64,000 bases of DNA from Shewanella sp. OMA3-2 (GTDB taxonomy: Bacteria > Pseudomonadota > Gammaproteobacteria > Enterobacterales > Shewanellaceae), in NCBI RefSeq assembly GCF_021513195.1, contig NZ_CP090974.1, forward strand, positions 3,918,001-3,982,000, in the 5' to 3' direction. Below are positions 20,577-29,657 of this stretch, piece by piece. Position numbers and translations under genes: made by a program. Under the pieces are notes generated by a model that did not search any database, was not told where the DNA came from, and was given only the letters and a program-made list of their open reading frames with translations. The stretch's first letter is position 1; every line of letters begins with the position of its first letter.

Positions 20577-21613
20577 GTGTTAACTAATCCATCTCAATTA
20601 TTATTAAGAAACCATCACGAATTTGCTGGCCTTAATATTCTTATCCTCAATTATGAGTCCGATACCTTAGCGCATCACTGTATTGAGAACGCCAAAAACG
20701 TTACCGCATTAGCATTGGATTATAATCATCACCTAACGCTATCGCCTTATGAAAGTGACCGACTACGCTGTTACTTTGCCCCTAAGTTGCCAGACGCTCA
20801 ACAGTTAGAGAAATTTGATTGTGTGATTGTGTATTTCCCTAAAGCCAAGCCACTAGCAGAATACTTATTTGCTTTAGCAGCCAGCCATCTTGTAGCAGAA
20901 GGTTTACTGCTGGTTGTGGGTGAAAACAAAGGCGGCATAAAATCGGTAGATAAACTATTACCCGATGTTTTTAGTGCAGCAGTTAAAATAGACAATGCTC
21001 GTCACAGTTTACTATACCGGGCATTTTTAACCCAAGTCACCCCCCTTTAAAGCTAAGTGACTGGATGACACAATACACAATCGACACCCCACAAGGTGAT
21101 ATTACCGTTTGTAATTTAGTCGGTGTTTTTAGCGAAAAGAAACTTGATCTAGGCACTGAATTATTACTGTCTAACTTGCCTAAACTGAGTGGTCGAGTGT
21201 TAGATTTTGGCTGTGGTTCAGGGGTAATATCGGTCGCACTACTGAAACAATACCCTGAGCTTAATATTGAATGTATTGATATCAATGCGATGGCTTTAGC
21301 ATCATGTGAGCTCACCTTAGCGGCTAATCAAATGCAAGCCAAGGTATATCCTTCGGATGGGTTTAGCCAAATTGAAGGCAAGTTCGACGGAATTATATCT
21401 AACCCCCCGTTTCATGACGGCTTAGACAGAACATTTGCCATCGCACATGCTTTTGTTAGCCAAAGTGCAACACGATTAACAGCTAAAGGTGTGTGGCAAA
21501 TAGTGGCGAATAGACACTTGCCCTATGCAGACAACATAGCCAATACATTTGGTTCGGTTAACGTGCCAGCTGAAAACAATAAATACAAATTGTACTGCAA
21601 TAAAAGTAAATAA
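20577..21613 (+). CDS. rsmC: 16S rRNA m2G1207 methyltransferase, frameshifted near 21041
   Basis: Two-domain methyltransferase of the small subunit. The first frame covers the N-terminal MTS-like domain up to FLTQVTPL and then stops. The second frame carries the catalytic domain: [15 protein letters not shown] (SAM binding) and [10 protein letters not shown] (NPPF catalytic motif). Adding one C to the six-C run at 21040-21045 gives [21 protein letters not shown] and a protein of about 346 residues, the RsmC length. The start is GTG at 20577. The N-terminal part is divergent, as is usual in this family. Confidence 0.88.
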
Positions 21614-21673
21614 CATGTCATTAAAGCAACTAAGTGAGTAAATGGATTATAAGCTGTGACTTTGGTGCTGGAT

Positions 21674-21697
21674 AATCTAGCGAAATTCCGCTAGATT
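21674..21697. other. Perfect 9-bp hairpin between rsmC and the DUF342 gene
   Basis: AATCTAGCG (21674-21682), a 6-base loop and CGCTAGATT (21689-21697). No T-run follows directly, so it may be a weak terminator or a processing structure. Confidence 0.5.
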
Positions 21698-21763
21698 CGA
21701 GAGGTATTGATTTTTATATCACTTGTTTAACTCTCCAATAAAAATAATAAATAAAAGGACGTT

Positions 21764-23428
21764 ATGTTAGAGCCTTCTGTTGCAGTATTTAATGCTGAAA
21801 AATCTAAAGTAGAATTGCGGCTTATCCCTAATACCCACGGGCCCATTTCTGCTGAAGATATTGCTCAGCTTCTTAAACAACCTAATTTTGCCATGTTGTT
21901 TCCTATCACCCCTGCTATAGACAAAGCCGTTAATGAAGTGAATGCGCTATGCGGACAAAAGCCAGGCAATCACGAACTATTCTTCACCATAGCAGAACGT
22001 AAAGATGGTGCTATTAGCATCAGCATTAGTGACGATAAAATGCAGGCATCAATGAAACTCACTTCCGCTTGGGGTGGCAAAGACATTGTATTAGCCGATG
22101 TACTCAACAACCTTAAAAACCATCAAATAAAAATGGGCTTAAGTAAGCCTAAAATTATGGCGTTATTACAAAGATTAGAGATTTTACCACCGGGTGAATT
22201 TTGCGAAGGCGAAATAGCCATAGGTAAAGCACCAATCAATGGCGTTCATGCAGTATTAACCCGCAAAGTACCACTCGCGCGCGAACGCTTATTACAACCA
22301 CAAGAGCGCGAAGACGGTACAGTGGACATGCGAAACTTAGGCGCATTAATCACTGTAAAGCCTAACGATGTATTAATGATAAAACAGCCTGCAACCTCAG
22401 GTACAGCTGGCTATAATGTCCATGGTGATACATTAAATCAAACACCGGGTAAAGATAAGTTAATGATACCGGGTAACGGTACAGCCCTGCATCCTAACGA
22501 CCCAAATAAACTTATCGCCACAGTCGCAGGCCAACCGGTCGAAAATAAAACAGGCATGCAGGTTGATGATGTATTACAGATTACCAATGTCGATGTAAAA
22601 TACGGTCATGTTAACTTTAAAGGCAGTATATTAATTACCGGTGATGTCCAGGAAGGCATGCAGGTAAAATCCAGTGGCGATATTACGGTAATGGGGTTTG
22701 TTGACTCTGCCAGCCTTGACGCAGGCGGGGATGTTATCGTTAGCAAAGGCATTATTGGTCGGTTAATTAAAGATCATGAGCTCAGCACTAAAATTCATGC
22801 TCAAGGGCAAATTTGTGCTCAATTCGTTCAATATTCAAATCTTACTGCCGAAGGTGATATATTGGTCACTAAGCAGTTACTGCATAGTCATTCTCATTCC
22901 GGTAATACAATAACAGTCAGTGATCCACAAGGTCGACGAGGTGATCTTGTTGGTGGTAAAGCCACTGCCGCGAAAGGGATACGTGCTATTGCATTTGGCG
23001 CAACAGCAGGAACCAAAACTGAACTGTTTTGTGCTATGCATCAGCAAGTGTTAAAGCAGACTTTAAAAGCGCTGGACGAAAGTGCCAAACAGCTTGTGGT
23101 GGCAGGTCTGGATATTGAAGCCAGATTACGCAAACTTCCACCCAAAAAAGACTGGCAAAACGATGCAGGCATGATTGAACAAGTCAAAATGATGCTAGAG
23201 CAAAAAAACCTTATTGCCGCAGAACGTTTAAAAGAAGAGCTAGAGGTTGAGCAAGTTAAAAATGAAGTAGAAGGTTATTATGACCGGTATTTCATTCGAG
23301 CTGAGAAGTACATTTTTGCCAATGTTGAATTACATATAGGTAATGCTCAAAATCGTACCCAGCGTGAGCATGGACCAAGTACGGTCAAGAATATTAATGC
23401 AGAAATCAGCTTTGATTATAGTCGCTAG
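21764..23428 (+). CDS. DUF342 (FapA domain) family protein
   Basis: Cytosolic protein of 554 residues. The N-terminal half is alpha/beta; the middle (~260-370) is a beta-solenoid of short repeats (GSILITGDVQEGMQVKSSGD, then ITVMGFVDSASLDAGGDVIV) typical of DUF342; the C-terminal ~130 residues are helical and likely coiled-coil. The family name FapA refers to flagellar assembly protein A and has nothing to do with the amyloid operon at 7.7-12.3 kb. Members are often near chemotaxis or flagellar genes, but here the neighbours are a small unknown protein and an M50 protease. AAAAGGACG precedes the ATG. Function is not established. Confidence 0.8.
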   Translation: MLEPSVAVFNAEKSKVELRLIPNTHGPISAEDIAQLLKQPNFAMLFPITPAIDKAVNEVNALCGQKPGNHELFFTIAERKDGAISISISDDKMQASMKLTSAWGGKDIVLADVLNNLKNHQIKMGLSKPKIMALLQRLEILPPGEFCEGEIAIGKAPINGVHAVLTRKVPLARERLLQPQEREDGTVDMRNLGALITVKPNDVLMIKQPATSGTAGYNVHGDTLNQTPGKDKLMIPGNGTALHPNDPNKLIATVAGQPVENKTGMQVDDVLQITNVDVKYGHVNFKGSILITGDVQEGMQVKSSGDITVMGFVDSASLDAGGDVIVSKGIIGRLIKDHELSTKIHAQGQICAQFVQYSNLTAEGDILVTKQLLHSHSHSGNTITVSDPQGRRGDLVGGKATAAKGIRAIAFGATAGTKTELFCAMHQQVLKQTLKALDESAKQLVVAGLDIEARLRKLPPKKDWQNDAGMIEQVKMMLEQKNLIAAERLKEELEVEQVKNEVEGYYDRYFIRAEKYIFANVELHIGNAQNRTQREHGPSTVKNINAEISFDYSR

Positions 23429-23781
23429 TGCAACCAACTCATAACCCTATCAGCCCCGTAATAAATTGGCCTGCCATTGTGTTGCTAGATCAACACAATG
23501 ACCTCGTCTATCTTGCCAATCACTGTGCTTGGCAAGATTATTTTGATCATGAAGCCGCTAATCTGGTCGCTGAAGATAAACTGATTGATAGCACGGGACA
23601 ATGCTTATTAATTAGCCAGTCTATTAAGCAGGGGAAATTAACACTTACTACACCAATCAGCCTTGAGCAATTTGTTGCTATAGTACAGCGATTCGCGCAA
23701 TTACAAGGGCATTGTTGCAGCAGTAAATTAAACTTCTCAAACTTTCAACAAGGTTTTGCGATAATTGATCAGCTAGATTGA
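23428..23781 (+). CDS. Small conserved-looking protein (possibly DUF4144)
   Basis: Protein of 117 residues starting at GTG that overlaps the last base of the DUF342 stop codon, so translational coupling is likely. It has no signal peptide or membrane segment. The N-terminal INWPAIVLLDQHNDLVYLA and a later Cys-Cys pair (GHCCSS) are the notable features. I do not recognise it securely; it resembles the DUF4144 small proteins of Shewanella from memory only. The tight overlap suggests a partner of the DUF342 protein. Confidence 0.6.
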   Translation: MQPTHNPISPVINWPAIVLLDQHNDLVYLANHCAWQDYFDHEAANLVAEDKLIDSTGQCLLISQSIKQGKLTLTTPISLEQFVAIVQRFAQLQGHCCSSKLNFSNFQQGFAIIDQLD

Positions 23782-23844
23782 TTGAGCTATTGCCAACCCT
23801 CTGGCAAAATAGCAACAATTTTACGAGTGAGTTTGAGAGTGTGC

Positions 23845-25017
23845 ATGGAGTTATTAAATATTGAGTGTTTTGGTAAACGTCTACGTTTAGAAGGCTCAAT
23901 GGCAGGTTGGCAACAGTTATATTGGGACAACCAATTGGTGTCACAAAAATCAGCTTCACCCAATAACCAAGCGTTTAATATTCATCAATTTGAATTAACT
24001 TTATCTTCAGCTCCACCAGCAACTCAGCAAGCTCAAACCACTACCGATGAGCGCGTTAATAGTGCCATAGATGATGCTTTGACGAACAATACTCAGACAA
24101 AATCTATTCCTGTAAGGGTTGAAGTCGATGTTAAGTGGCAGCCATTTTATCTTGAATACTGCGTGTTAGTCGACGAAGAGCAAATCAGCCAGGGCCAACG
24201 AACAACCAAAGACATTGAACAGCAAGTACCCGAGTTCGCCGTACCTAAAGGCAATAAAATCAGCATGGTCGGCTTGGCGTCATTAGGGTTTAAGCTATTA
24301 AAAAGCGCTAAAGTGGTCAAAGCCTTATTAGCCGGAGCCAGTGTTGCCGCTTATTCATGGCTATTCTCGATTGAATTCGCCCTCGCCTTAATTGCCTGTT
24401 TAGTCTTTCATGAATATGGCCACATTAGAGCCATGAAACACTTTGGCATGAAAACCAAAGGCATTTATCTAATCCCCTTTATGGGCGGTTTAGCCTTAAG
24501 CGATGAGCGCATTAACACCCGCTGGCAAGATGTGGTCATCTCCATAATGGGCCCAACCTTCGGCTTACTCTTATCAATCGCTTGTTTGGTGGCCTACTGG
24601 GTCACAGGTAATGTGTTCTTTGCCGGACTTGCAGCCTTTAACGCATTACTCAACCTCTTTAACCTACTGCCCATTCTGCCCTTAGATGGTGGCCATATTT
24701 TAAAAAGCATCAGCTTTTCGATGAATAGCGTCACAGGGTTAATCGCCTGCGTTGCCGGAGCCGCTATTGGGGTATTTATCAGTTACAGCTTAGGCTTAGC
24801 TTTGTTGGGTTTCTTATTATTAATTGGTAGTGTAGAGATCGTTTTTGAGTGGCGCGGTCGTCATCAAAGTCATTTATTACCGCTAGACAGGTATGGTCAA
24901 ATATTTTCAGCTATTTGGTATTTGCTCACGGTTAGCGCATTAATCGGTATTATTTGGGTTATAGCGGGTACAGGTGATGATATGTTGCGGATGCCACTAG
25001 AGATTTTGAAAAGCTAA
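23845..25017 (+). CDS. M50-family membrane metallopeptidase
   Basis: Site-2-type protease of about 390 residues. The N-terminal ~150 residues are soluble and carry a beta-rich region; membrane segments follow. The zinc motif is HEYGH (residues ~189-193) inside a hydrophobic segment and the third ligand is in PLDGGH (~280-284). Both motifs are complete, so it should be active in cleaving membrane or membrane-near substrates. A start at 23845 begins MELLNIECFGKRLRLEG; an upstream TTG at 23782 is less likely. It is cotranscribed with the DUF342 and small genes by position. The substrate is unknown. Confidence 0.85.
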   Translation: MELLNIECFGKRLRLEGSMAGWQQLYWDNQLVSQKSASPNNQAFNIHQFELTLSSAPPATQQAQTTTDERVNSAIDDALTNNTQTKSIPVRVEVDVKWQPFYLEYCVLVDEEQISQGQRTTKDIEQQVPEFAVPKGNKISMVGLASLGFKLLKSAKVVKALLAGASVAAYSWLFSIEFALALIACLVFHEYGHIRAMKHFGMKTKGIYLIPFMGGLALSDERINTRWQDVVISIMGPTFGLLLSIACLVAYWVTGNVFFAGLAAFNALLNLFNLLPILPLDGGHILKSISFSMNSVTGLIACVAGAAIGVFISYSLGLALLGFLLLIGSVEIVFEWRGRHQSHLLPLDRYGQIFSAIWYLLTVSALIGIIWVIAGTGDDMLRMPLEILKS

Positions 25018-25485
25018 TTGGGGTATTACTTGGTCGGTTAATTAAGACTAATATTTCATGTTTACTAATTGCCTGACGCAGGAATGTTCAGGATGAACGG
25101 AGTTTTTACCTCTTCGATTTAGCTTCGTTTATAGCAAGTAACCAAAATCAATAAGATCTTTTTGAATCTTTCAGATTCTATTTGAATTGAGGACATCGAG
25201 ACTCTTTCTCCGAGAACCCGTGAGCTTGGCATGGATGCCACGCTAGCTTTCGTTGGGCCAGGGACGGCCCATCGGAAGCGATAGGTCTTTTTGATAATGG
25301 CCGAAGCAGACTACAAACGCGGTAAAAAGCTGGATCGTTCCCTATCGAAAATATGCGCTTTTCAGCATTTTTAATCTGGGGCGCTGCGGGATTGTTAAGG
25401 GGGACAAGCGCTTTCCCCCTTAACTCGGGTGTGGGCGAAGCGCCACGACTTATCTCGGCCGTTTAGGCCGCAAAATAAAACAAGC
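25018..25485. repeat. Gene-free, hairpin-rich stretch, possible interspersed repeat
   Basis: About 470 bases between convergent genes, more GC-rich than its surroundings. It contains nested inverted repeats: GTTC/GAAC at 25086-25098, GGCAT/ATGCC at 25228-25239, TGGGCC/GGCCCA at 25254-25271, and a 10-bp perfect stem GTTAAGGGGG/CCCCCTTAAC at 25394-25424. No open frame of useful size is present. The look is that of mosaic intergenic repeats known in Shewanella and related marine genomes, but I cannot test copy number from one window. Confidence 0.5.
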
Positions 25486-26610
25486 TTAAAGCTCAAACAC
25501 ATTGGTCATCACTTTATACAACTCTGTCCCTTGATGAACAGACGCCGACGCAAAATGCAAAATAGGCACGCAGTCTTTATCTAAACTCAGCGGTGTCAAC
25601 GCCTTGTCTGAACCGTATAAATCTAAACGTAAGATATTCACCAACGGCTCACCCGCCAATAACGGTTCGCCCACTGTGGCACAGTACTCAACCATGCCAG
25701 ATTGCGGTGCATGAAACTTTTTATAATCTTTTAAGTAACACCCATAACGCGGCATTTCAGCCGGCAAAACAGGTTTTTTAATCACCCCACGATGGCTCAA
25801 ATAAGCCAAAATACCGTTAGCATCGACTAAAGCATCCGCCATATCAATACGCTCTTGGCTGGCAAGTTCAAGGGTAAACGCAGCGACTGGCACCTCAAAA
25901 TGACGACCTTTACTCGCAGCATGATCAGTCAGTTGCCACCAGGGACAAAACGCTGCCTCATCCATGGCGCCACCAAAACTATTTGGAATGATCAAACTGT
26001 AAGGAATAGAGAAAAACTTAACGGAATCGATATCATATTCAGGACAATAAAGGTGTTTACAGGATTTTGGCCCAGTATGTAAATCAAGCACAATATCAGC
26101 CTGATGGGCCAGTGACTGTAAACTTACCGCTAAACGATGGCCTGTTGTGATGCCCCAAGGCTGTTGTAACTTGGTGTAACAAGCCTCAGTTAGCGTAGCC
26201 TTAAACGACATAATCAACTCATCATTGGATAAATTTTGATGCTGTTCATACCAGGCGGCGATGTCGATTTTATGGTCTAAATACTCACGATTCCAATTAA
26301 CACCGGTTATTGGGTCGAATCGTCCTAAGGTAAACTCACCACTTTTTTGATTAATCCCCAGCGGGTTAGCTAAAGGGGCGAACACAATATCCCCTAAAAT
26401 ATCCAGCCCTTCTAACAAGTTCATTAGTTGATAAATTACCGCATTGCCCTGCACTTCAGCACCGTGAACATTGGCTTGAACGTATACTTTCGGTGCGCGG
26501 CTGTCAGTGCCTTTAAAGGTGAATAAAGGCACATCAAGGGGTTGTCCTGCCGCAAGTTCACCCACATTCAGTGATGTGCGCAAAGCTTTAGTCATCATTT
26601 TACTTGTCAT
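25486..26610 (-). CDS. Succinylglutamate desuccinylase/aspartoacylase-family zinc carboxypeptidase-like protein
   Basis: M14-related deacylase of 374 residues. The zinc-site pattern appears as VQANVHGAEVQGN (His and Glu) and later DIVLDLHTGP (His). The family removes acyl groups from amino acids (N-acetylaspartate, succinylglutamate) or trims peptides. The exact substrate cannot be assigned; it is longer than typical AstE and no ast operon is near. It begins 3 bases after the lysC stop, so it is almost certainly cotranscribed with lysC and placed under the lysine riboswitch. Confidence 0.78.
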   Translation of the reverse strand: MTSKMMTKALRTSLNVGELAAGQPLDVPLFTFKGTDSRAPKVYVQANVHGAEVQGNAVIYQLMNLLEGLDILGDIVFAPLANPLGINQKSGEFTLGRFDPITGVNWNREYLDHKIDIAAWYEQHQNLSNDELIMSFKATLTEACYTKLQQPWGITTGHRLAVSLQSLAHQADIVLDLHTGPKSCKHLYCPEYDIDSVKFFSIPYSLIIPNSFGGAMDEAAFCPWWQLTDHAASKGRHFEVPVAAFTLELASQERIDMADALVDANGILAYLSHRGVIKKPVLPAEMPRYGCYLKDYKKFHAPQSGMVEYCATVGEPLLAGEPLVNILRLDLYGSDKALTPLSLDKDCVPILHFASASVHQGTELYKVMTNVFEL

Positions 26611-26613
26611 AGA

Positions 26614-27972
26614 TTACTCGAAAAGATTTTGATGCAATGCTTTAACAACGTCTGCGGCTTGCGCTTCATCAATTAATACACATAAATTATGTGGGCTAGC
26701 ACCTTGGCATATCATACGGACATTGTATTTTTCTAATACTTGAAAGACTCGACTACAAATGCCCGCTGTAGAAGCAATTCTATTACCAATAATGGCCACT
26801 AAGGCTAAGTTATCTTCCACTCTCACTCGGCAATGTTGTGATAACTCTTGTAATAACGATTCACTTAATAAACCTTGGCCACTTGAGTCTGAACCAGTTT
26901 TATCTAGGGTTAACGACACGTTCACTTCTGAGGTGGTGATCAAATCAACCGATATTTTGTGGCGCGCTAAAGTCGCAAAGGTTTCAGCTAAAAAGCCCTG
27001 GGCATGAAGCATCTGTAAGCTATGCAGGTTTAATAATGTTTGGTCTCGTCTTAGCGCAACCGCACGATAAACAGGGGCATTATCAACTTGATGACGGATC
27101 CAGGTTCCACCTAATTCAGGGGCTTTGCTCGAGCCAACAAACACTTGAATCTGCTGACGCACTGCTGGAAGTATAGTGGCAGGATGCAATACTTTAGCAC
27201 CAAAAGTAGCCATTTCAGCAGCTTCATTAAAACTGATTTCAGCTATCGGGCGTGCATTAGGTGCCAATCGCGGGTCTGTAGTATAAATACCCGCAACATC
27301 AGTCCAAATTTCTACCGCATGGGCAGACAAAGCCTCAGCCAATAACGCGGCTGAGTAATCACTGCCGCCGCGGCCTAATGTGGTGGTGCGGCCCTGTTCA
27401 TCAGCCCCTATAAATCCTTGGGTAACAATAATGCTGGTGCTTAACAGCGGTTGTAAAAAATCACCCGATAAATTAGCAATGTGTTCAATTTGAGGTTCTG
27501 CACGACCAAAATGGCTATCGGTACGTAGCACTTGGCGTACATCAAAAGCCTGAGAAGATGTGCCCTTTTCACGGATAACAGCTGAGAACAATACTGACGA
27601 ACAATGCTCTCCCATAGAAAGCAATTCATCCATAGCCGCTTTGCTGCGGTCAAGAATTAATGACTCACTTAACACTGACATTCGGCTCAATAACTTATCA
27701 ATTTGCGCTGCAATATCTTGTGGCTGAGCAAGTTCATCAATAATACGATATTGAATTTGGGCAACTTGTTTAAGCAAGCTTAGACGACGTTCGTCATTCA
27801 CATTAGCACTGGTAAGCTCAACTAATAAGTTGGTTACACCACTGGATGCACTGACCACCACTAAACGGGTATTAGGATTGGATAAAACGATATCTGCGCA
27901 GCGGCTCATTGCAGAATAATCTGCTACAGAGGTTCCGCCAAACTTGGCTACAACTAATTGATTTAACGACAT
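26614..27972 (-). CDS. lysC: Lysine-sensitive aspartokinase III
   Basis: Aspartate kinase, the first step of the lysine/threonine/methionine/diaminopimelate pathway. KFGGTSVAD near the N-terminus, TLGRGGSDYSAALLAEAL and FGAKVLHPATILPA define the kinase domain (~1-280); two ACT domains for lysine feedback fill the C-terminal ~150 residues. The chain has about 452 residues, typical for LysC. The start MSLNQLVV at 27972 has GGAG eight bases upstream; a GTG at 27981 is less likely. The leader carries a lysine riboswitch. The downstream deacylase gene is 3 bases away. Confidence 0.94.
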   Translation of the reverse strand: MSLNQLVVAKFGGTSVADYSAMSRCADIVLSNPNTRLVVVSASSGVTNLLVELTSANVNDERRLSLLKQVAQIQYRIIDELAQPQDIAAQIDKLLSRMSVLSESLILDRSKAAMDELLSMGEHCSSVLFSAVIREKGTSSQAFDVRQVLRTDSHFGRAEPQIEHIANLSGDFLQPLLSTSIIVTQGFIGADEQGRTTTLGRGGSDYSAALLAEALSAHAVEIWTDVAGIYTTDPRLAPNARPIAEISFNEAAEMATFGAKVLHPATILPAVRQQIQVFVGSSKAPELGGTWIRHQVDNAPVYRAVALRRDQTLLNLHSLQMLHAQGFLAETFATLARHKISVDLITTSEVNVSLTLDKTGSDSSGQGLLSESLLQELSQHCRVRVEDNLALVAIIGNRIASTAGICSRVFQVLEKYNVRMICQGASPHNLCVLIDEAQAADVVKALHQNLFE

Positions 27973-27989
27973 GTAATACACTCCGAACT

Positions 27990-28245
27990 AAACTTCGTTC
28001 GAAGAGCCTGGTGCAAAGATAACGCACCCTAAAAGAAGGGAAACAGCAATCACCACCAGAAGCTCTCCACCAAATAACAGGTGACAATCGCTAGGATTCA
28101 ACCTAATCGACCGATAAATAAGTTAACCAAATCTTATTGTATCTCGGCGTTAATCTCCCTCGTAAGCTGTCATGGGAATTGGTCTTCCTCAAGCTTACTA
28201 CCTAGTTAACGCTCCTCTTCTGTGCCTCCCTAAGGAGGGATGAGC
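27990..28245 (-). promoter_or_regulatory. Lysine riboswitch (L box) in the lysC leader
   Basis: On the minus strand, 28239 to about 28080 carries the conserved L-box core: AGAAGAGGAGCG, GAGGAAGACC, GAGGGAGATTAACGCCGAG and GAATCCTAGCGATTGTCACC in this order, matching the E. coli lysC aptamer. The segment 28075-28005 can fold into a stem with CTGGTG paired to CACCAG, probably the expression platform that hides or frees the ribosome-binding site or terminates transcription. It would lower lysC and the deacylase gene when lysine is plentiful. Confidence 0.9.
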
Positions 28246-28260
28246 AAAATAACAATAAAC

Positions 28261-28607
28261 CTAAGGCTAAGTCAATGCACAACACTGCAAGTTGAGAAAA
28301 AATAAACAAGTGCATTATTTCATTTGGCGTACAATAAAGGTTTTCAAGTAAAAATAGCGAGTTGATCGCTGCTAGGTATTAACCTCAATAGAGTATTAGC
28401 TATTTAAAAGAATCCAATAACAGTAGCTGTCAAAAAAGCACTTAGATGCGGTTTTGGGTAGGAAAAGATAATATTGTAAATATAGGCCACTGATTGCGAG
28501 GTAGCGCAGGACTCCAAAACAAAAATCAGTCGTTGGTATTAGCTCACCACATCCATTTGTTAAATTTATTGTCCCACTAAAAAATTAACAAATAAAATAA
28601 AAACGAT
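28261..28607. other. Gene-free region upstream of the lysC leader
   Basis: About 350 AT-rich bases that should hold the lysC promoter on the minus strand and the 3' untranslated end of the DUF3293-like gene. No hairpin or binding site stood out. Confidence 0.4.
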
Positions 28608-29039
28608 TTAACAAAACTCAGGGAAATCACTGACTAAACATAAACGTTGATTGAACGCCCCCAACTGTATCTCGTCCTTGTGTTGATCAAAGCAGGCTAC
28701 AAGCGATAGTAAACCTTGATTCACATAATAAATTGCATGTTGCTTAAACTCCCTTCCCAGCTCAACAGCCTGATTTTTATCAATAAAAACAGCCCAGCTT
28801 TTTTCAACATGTGAAAAGTCAGGTGCAATACCCATTAAGCTTCGATAAGGACTTTGATATTGAAGGATTTTTAGTTGAAGCTCGCGATCTAACAGACGGT
28901 TTTGACTTGGGGTAAGTAAGCATCCCAATGGGTTATAAGCAGTAATTATAGCGAAAGAAAAATCATTAGATAAAGACTGAGTTAGCAAAAAATGCGTTTT
29001 TTGATAGTCCTGCCACACAGTATCGATAACATTTTCCAT
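28608..29039 (-). CDS. DUF3293-like small protein
   Basis: Cytosolic protein of 143 residues with no signal or membrane segment. The patch FAIITAYNPLG followed by NRLLDRELQLKIL resembles the DUF3293 family; no function is known for it. The start MENVIDTVWQDY at 29039 has GGGA seven bases upstream; an ATG at 29051 lacks a site. It is monocistronic, between lysC and arcA. Confidence 0.7.
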   Translation of the reverse strand: MENVIDTVWQDYQKTHFLLTQSLSNDFSFAIITAYNPLGCLLTPSQNRLLDRELQLKILQYQSPYRSLMGIAPDFSHVEKSWAVFIDKNQAVELGREFKQHAIYYVNQGLLSLVACFDQHKDEIQLGAFNQRLCLVSDFPEFC

Positions 29040-29051
29040 AATAAATCCCAT

Positions 29052-29657
29052 TAAATGAGCTCAAAAGAGTGTAGCAGAAAGGGGTTAATAGCGAAAGAAG
29101 TGTAACTTTGATCATAATAAAATATACACTTAATCATTTTAAATCAGTAAATTAAGTACAGGTTTACTCATTTATTAAACTAAATAAATTATTATTTTTA
29201 ACATTTAATTTGTTAACAAATACAAATAAAGGGTACAATAGCCATCAGTTACTCATTAATCGTCACAAAAAGCAGATTCTAAGACTATTTTTTACGATTA
29301 ATATTATTAAACTAAGACTTTATCACCGTACTGTTACTGTAATATTGTTATGTAGCTGTTTAAAAATTTCATTTTAGTTATACCTAAATAGGAACTTTTA
29401 ACTATCTTTAAGTTCACAGTCTACAGTGGTACGAATCTTTGCCACGATAATAGCTTTTTTAAGTCTCAGTAAAAGCTCACTCTACGTCATTGCTTCACTA
29501 GCAATTAAAACAGTAAAGAATGAGAGAGTGTTTAAACTCAAGGTAGACAGTGTTAAACGCCAATAATCCAGAATTTTTAACGTATGCAGTTAAGCGTACG
29601 TATAACGCTAGCTTCAATGCTAGATAACAAATTTATTAATTTTTAGGTAATTTTATT
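29052..29657. promoter_or_regulatory. Long arcA upstream region with candidate ArcA box and palindrome
   Basis: About 600 bases without a gene. At 29199-29213 the minus strand reads ACAAATTAAATGTTA, 12 of 15 matches to the E. coli ArcA consensus GTTAATTAAATGTTA. It overlaps a perfect 14-bp palindrome ATTTGTTAACAAAT at 29208-29221. Autoregulation of arcA is a possible reading. The rest is AT-rich, with a small inverted repeat CTAGC/GCTAG just upstream of the gene near 29609-29624. Confidence 0.45.

Noticed and set aside
21764..23428. Linking the DUF342 (FapA domain) gene to the Fap amyloid operon because of the shared name
   Set aside because: FapA here means flagellar assembly protein A. There are no Fap repeats in the protein and it lies 9 kb away.
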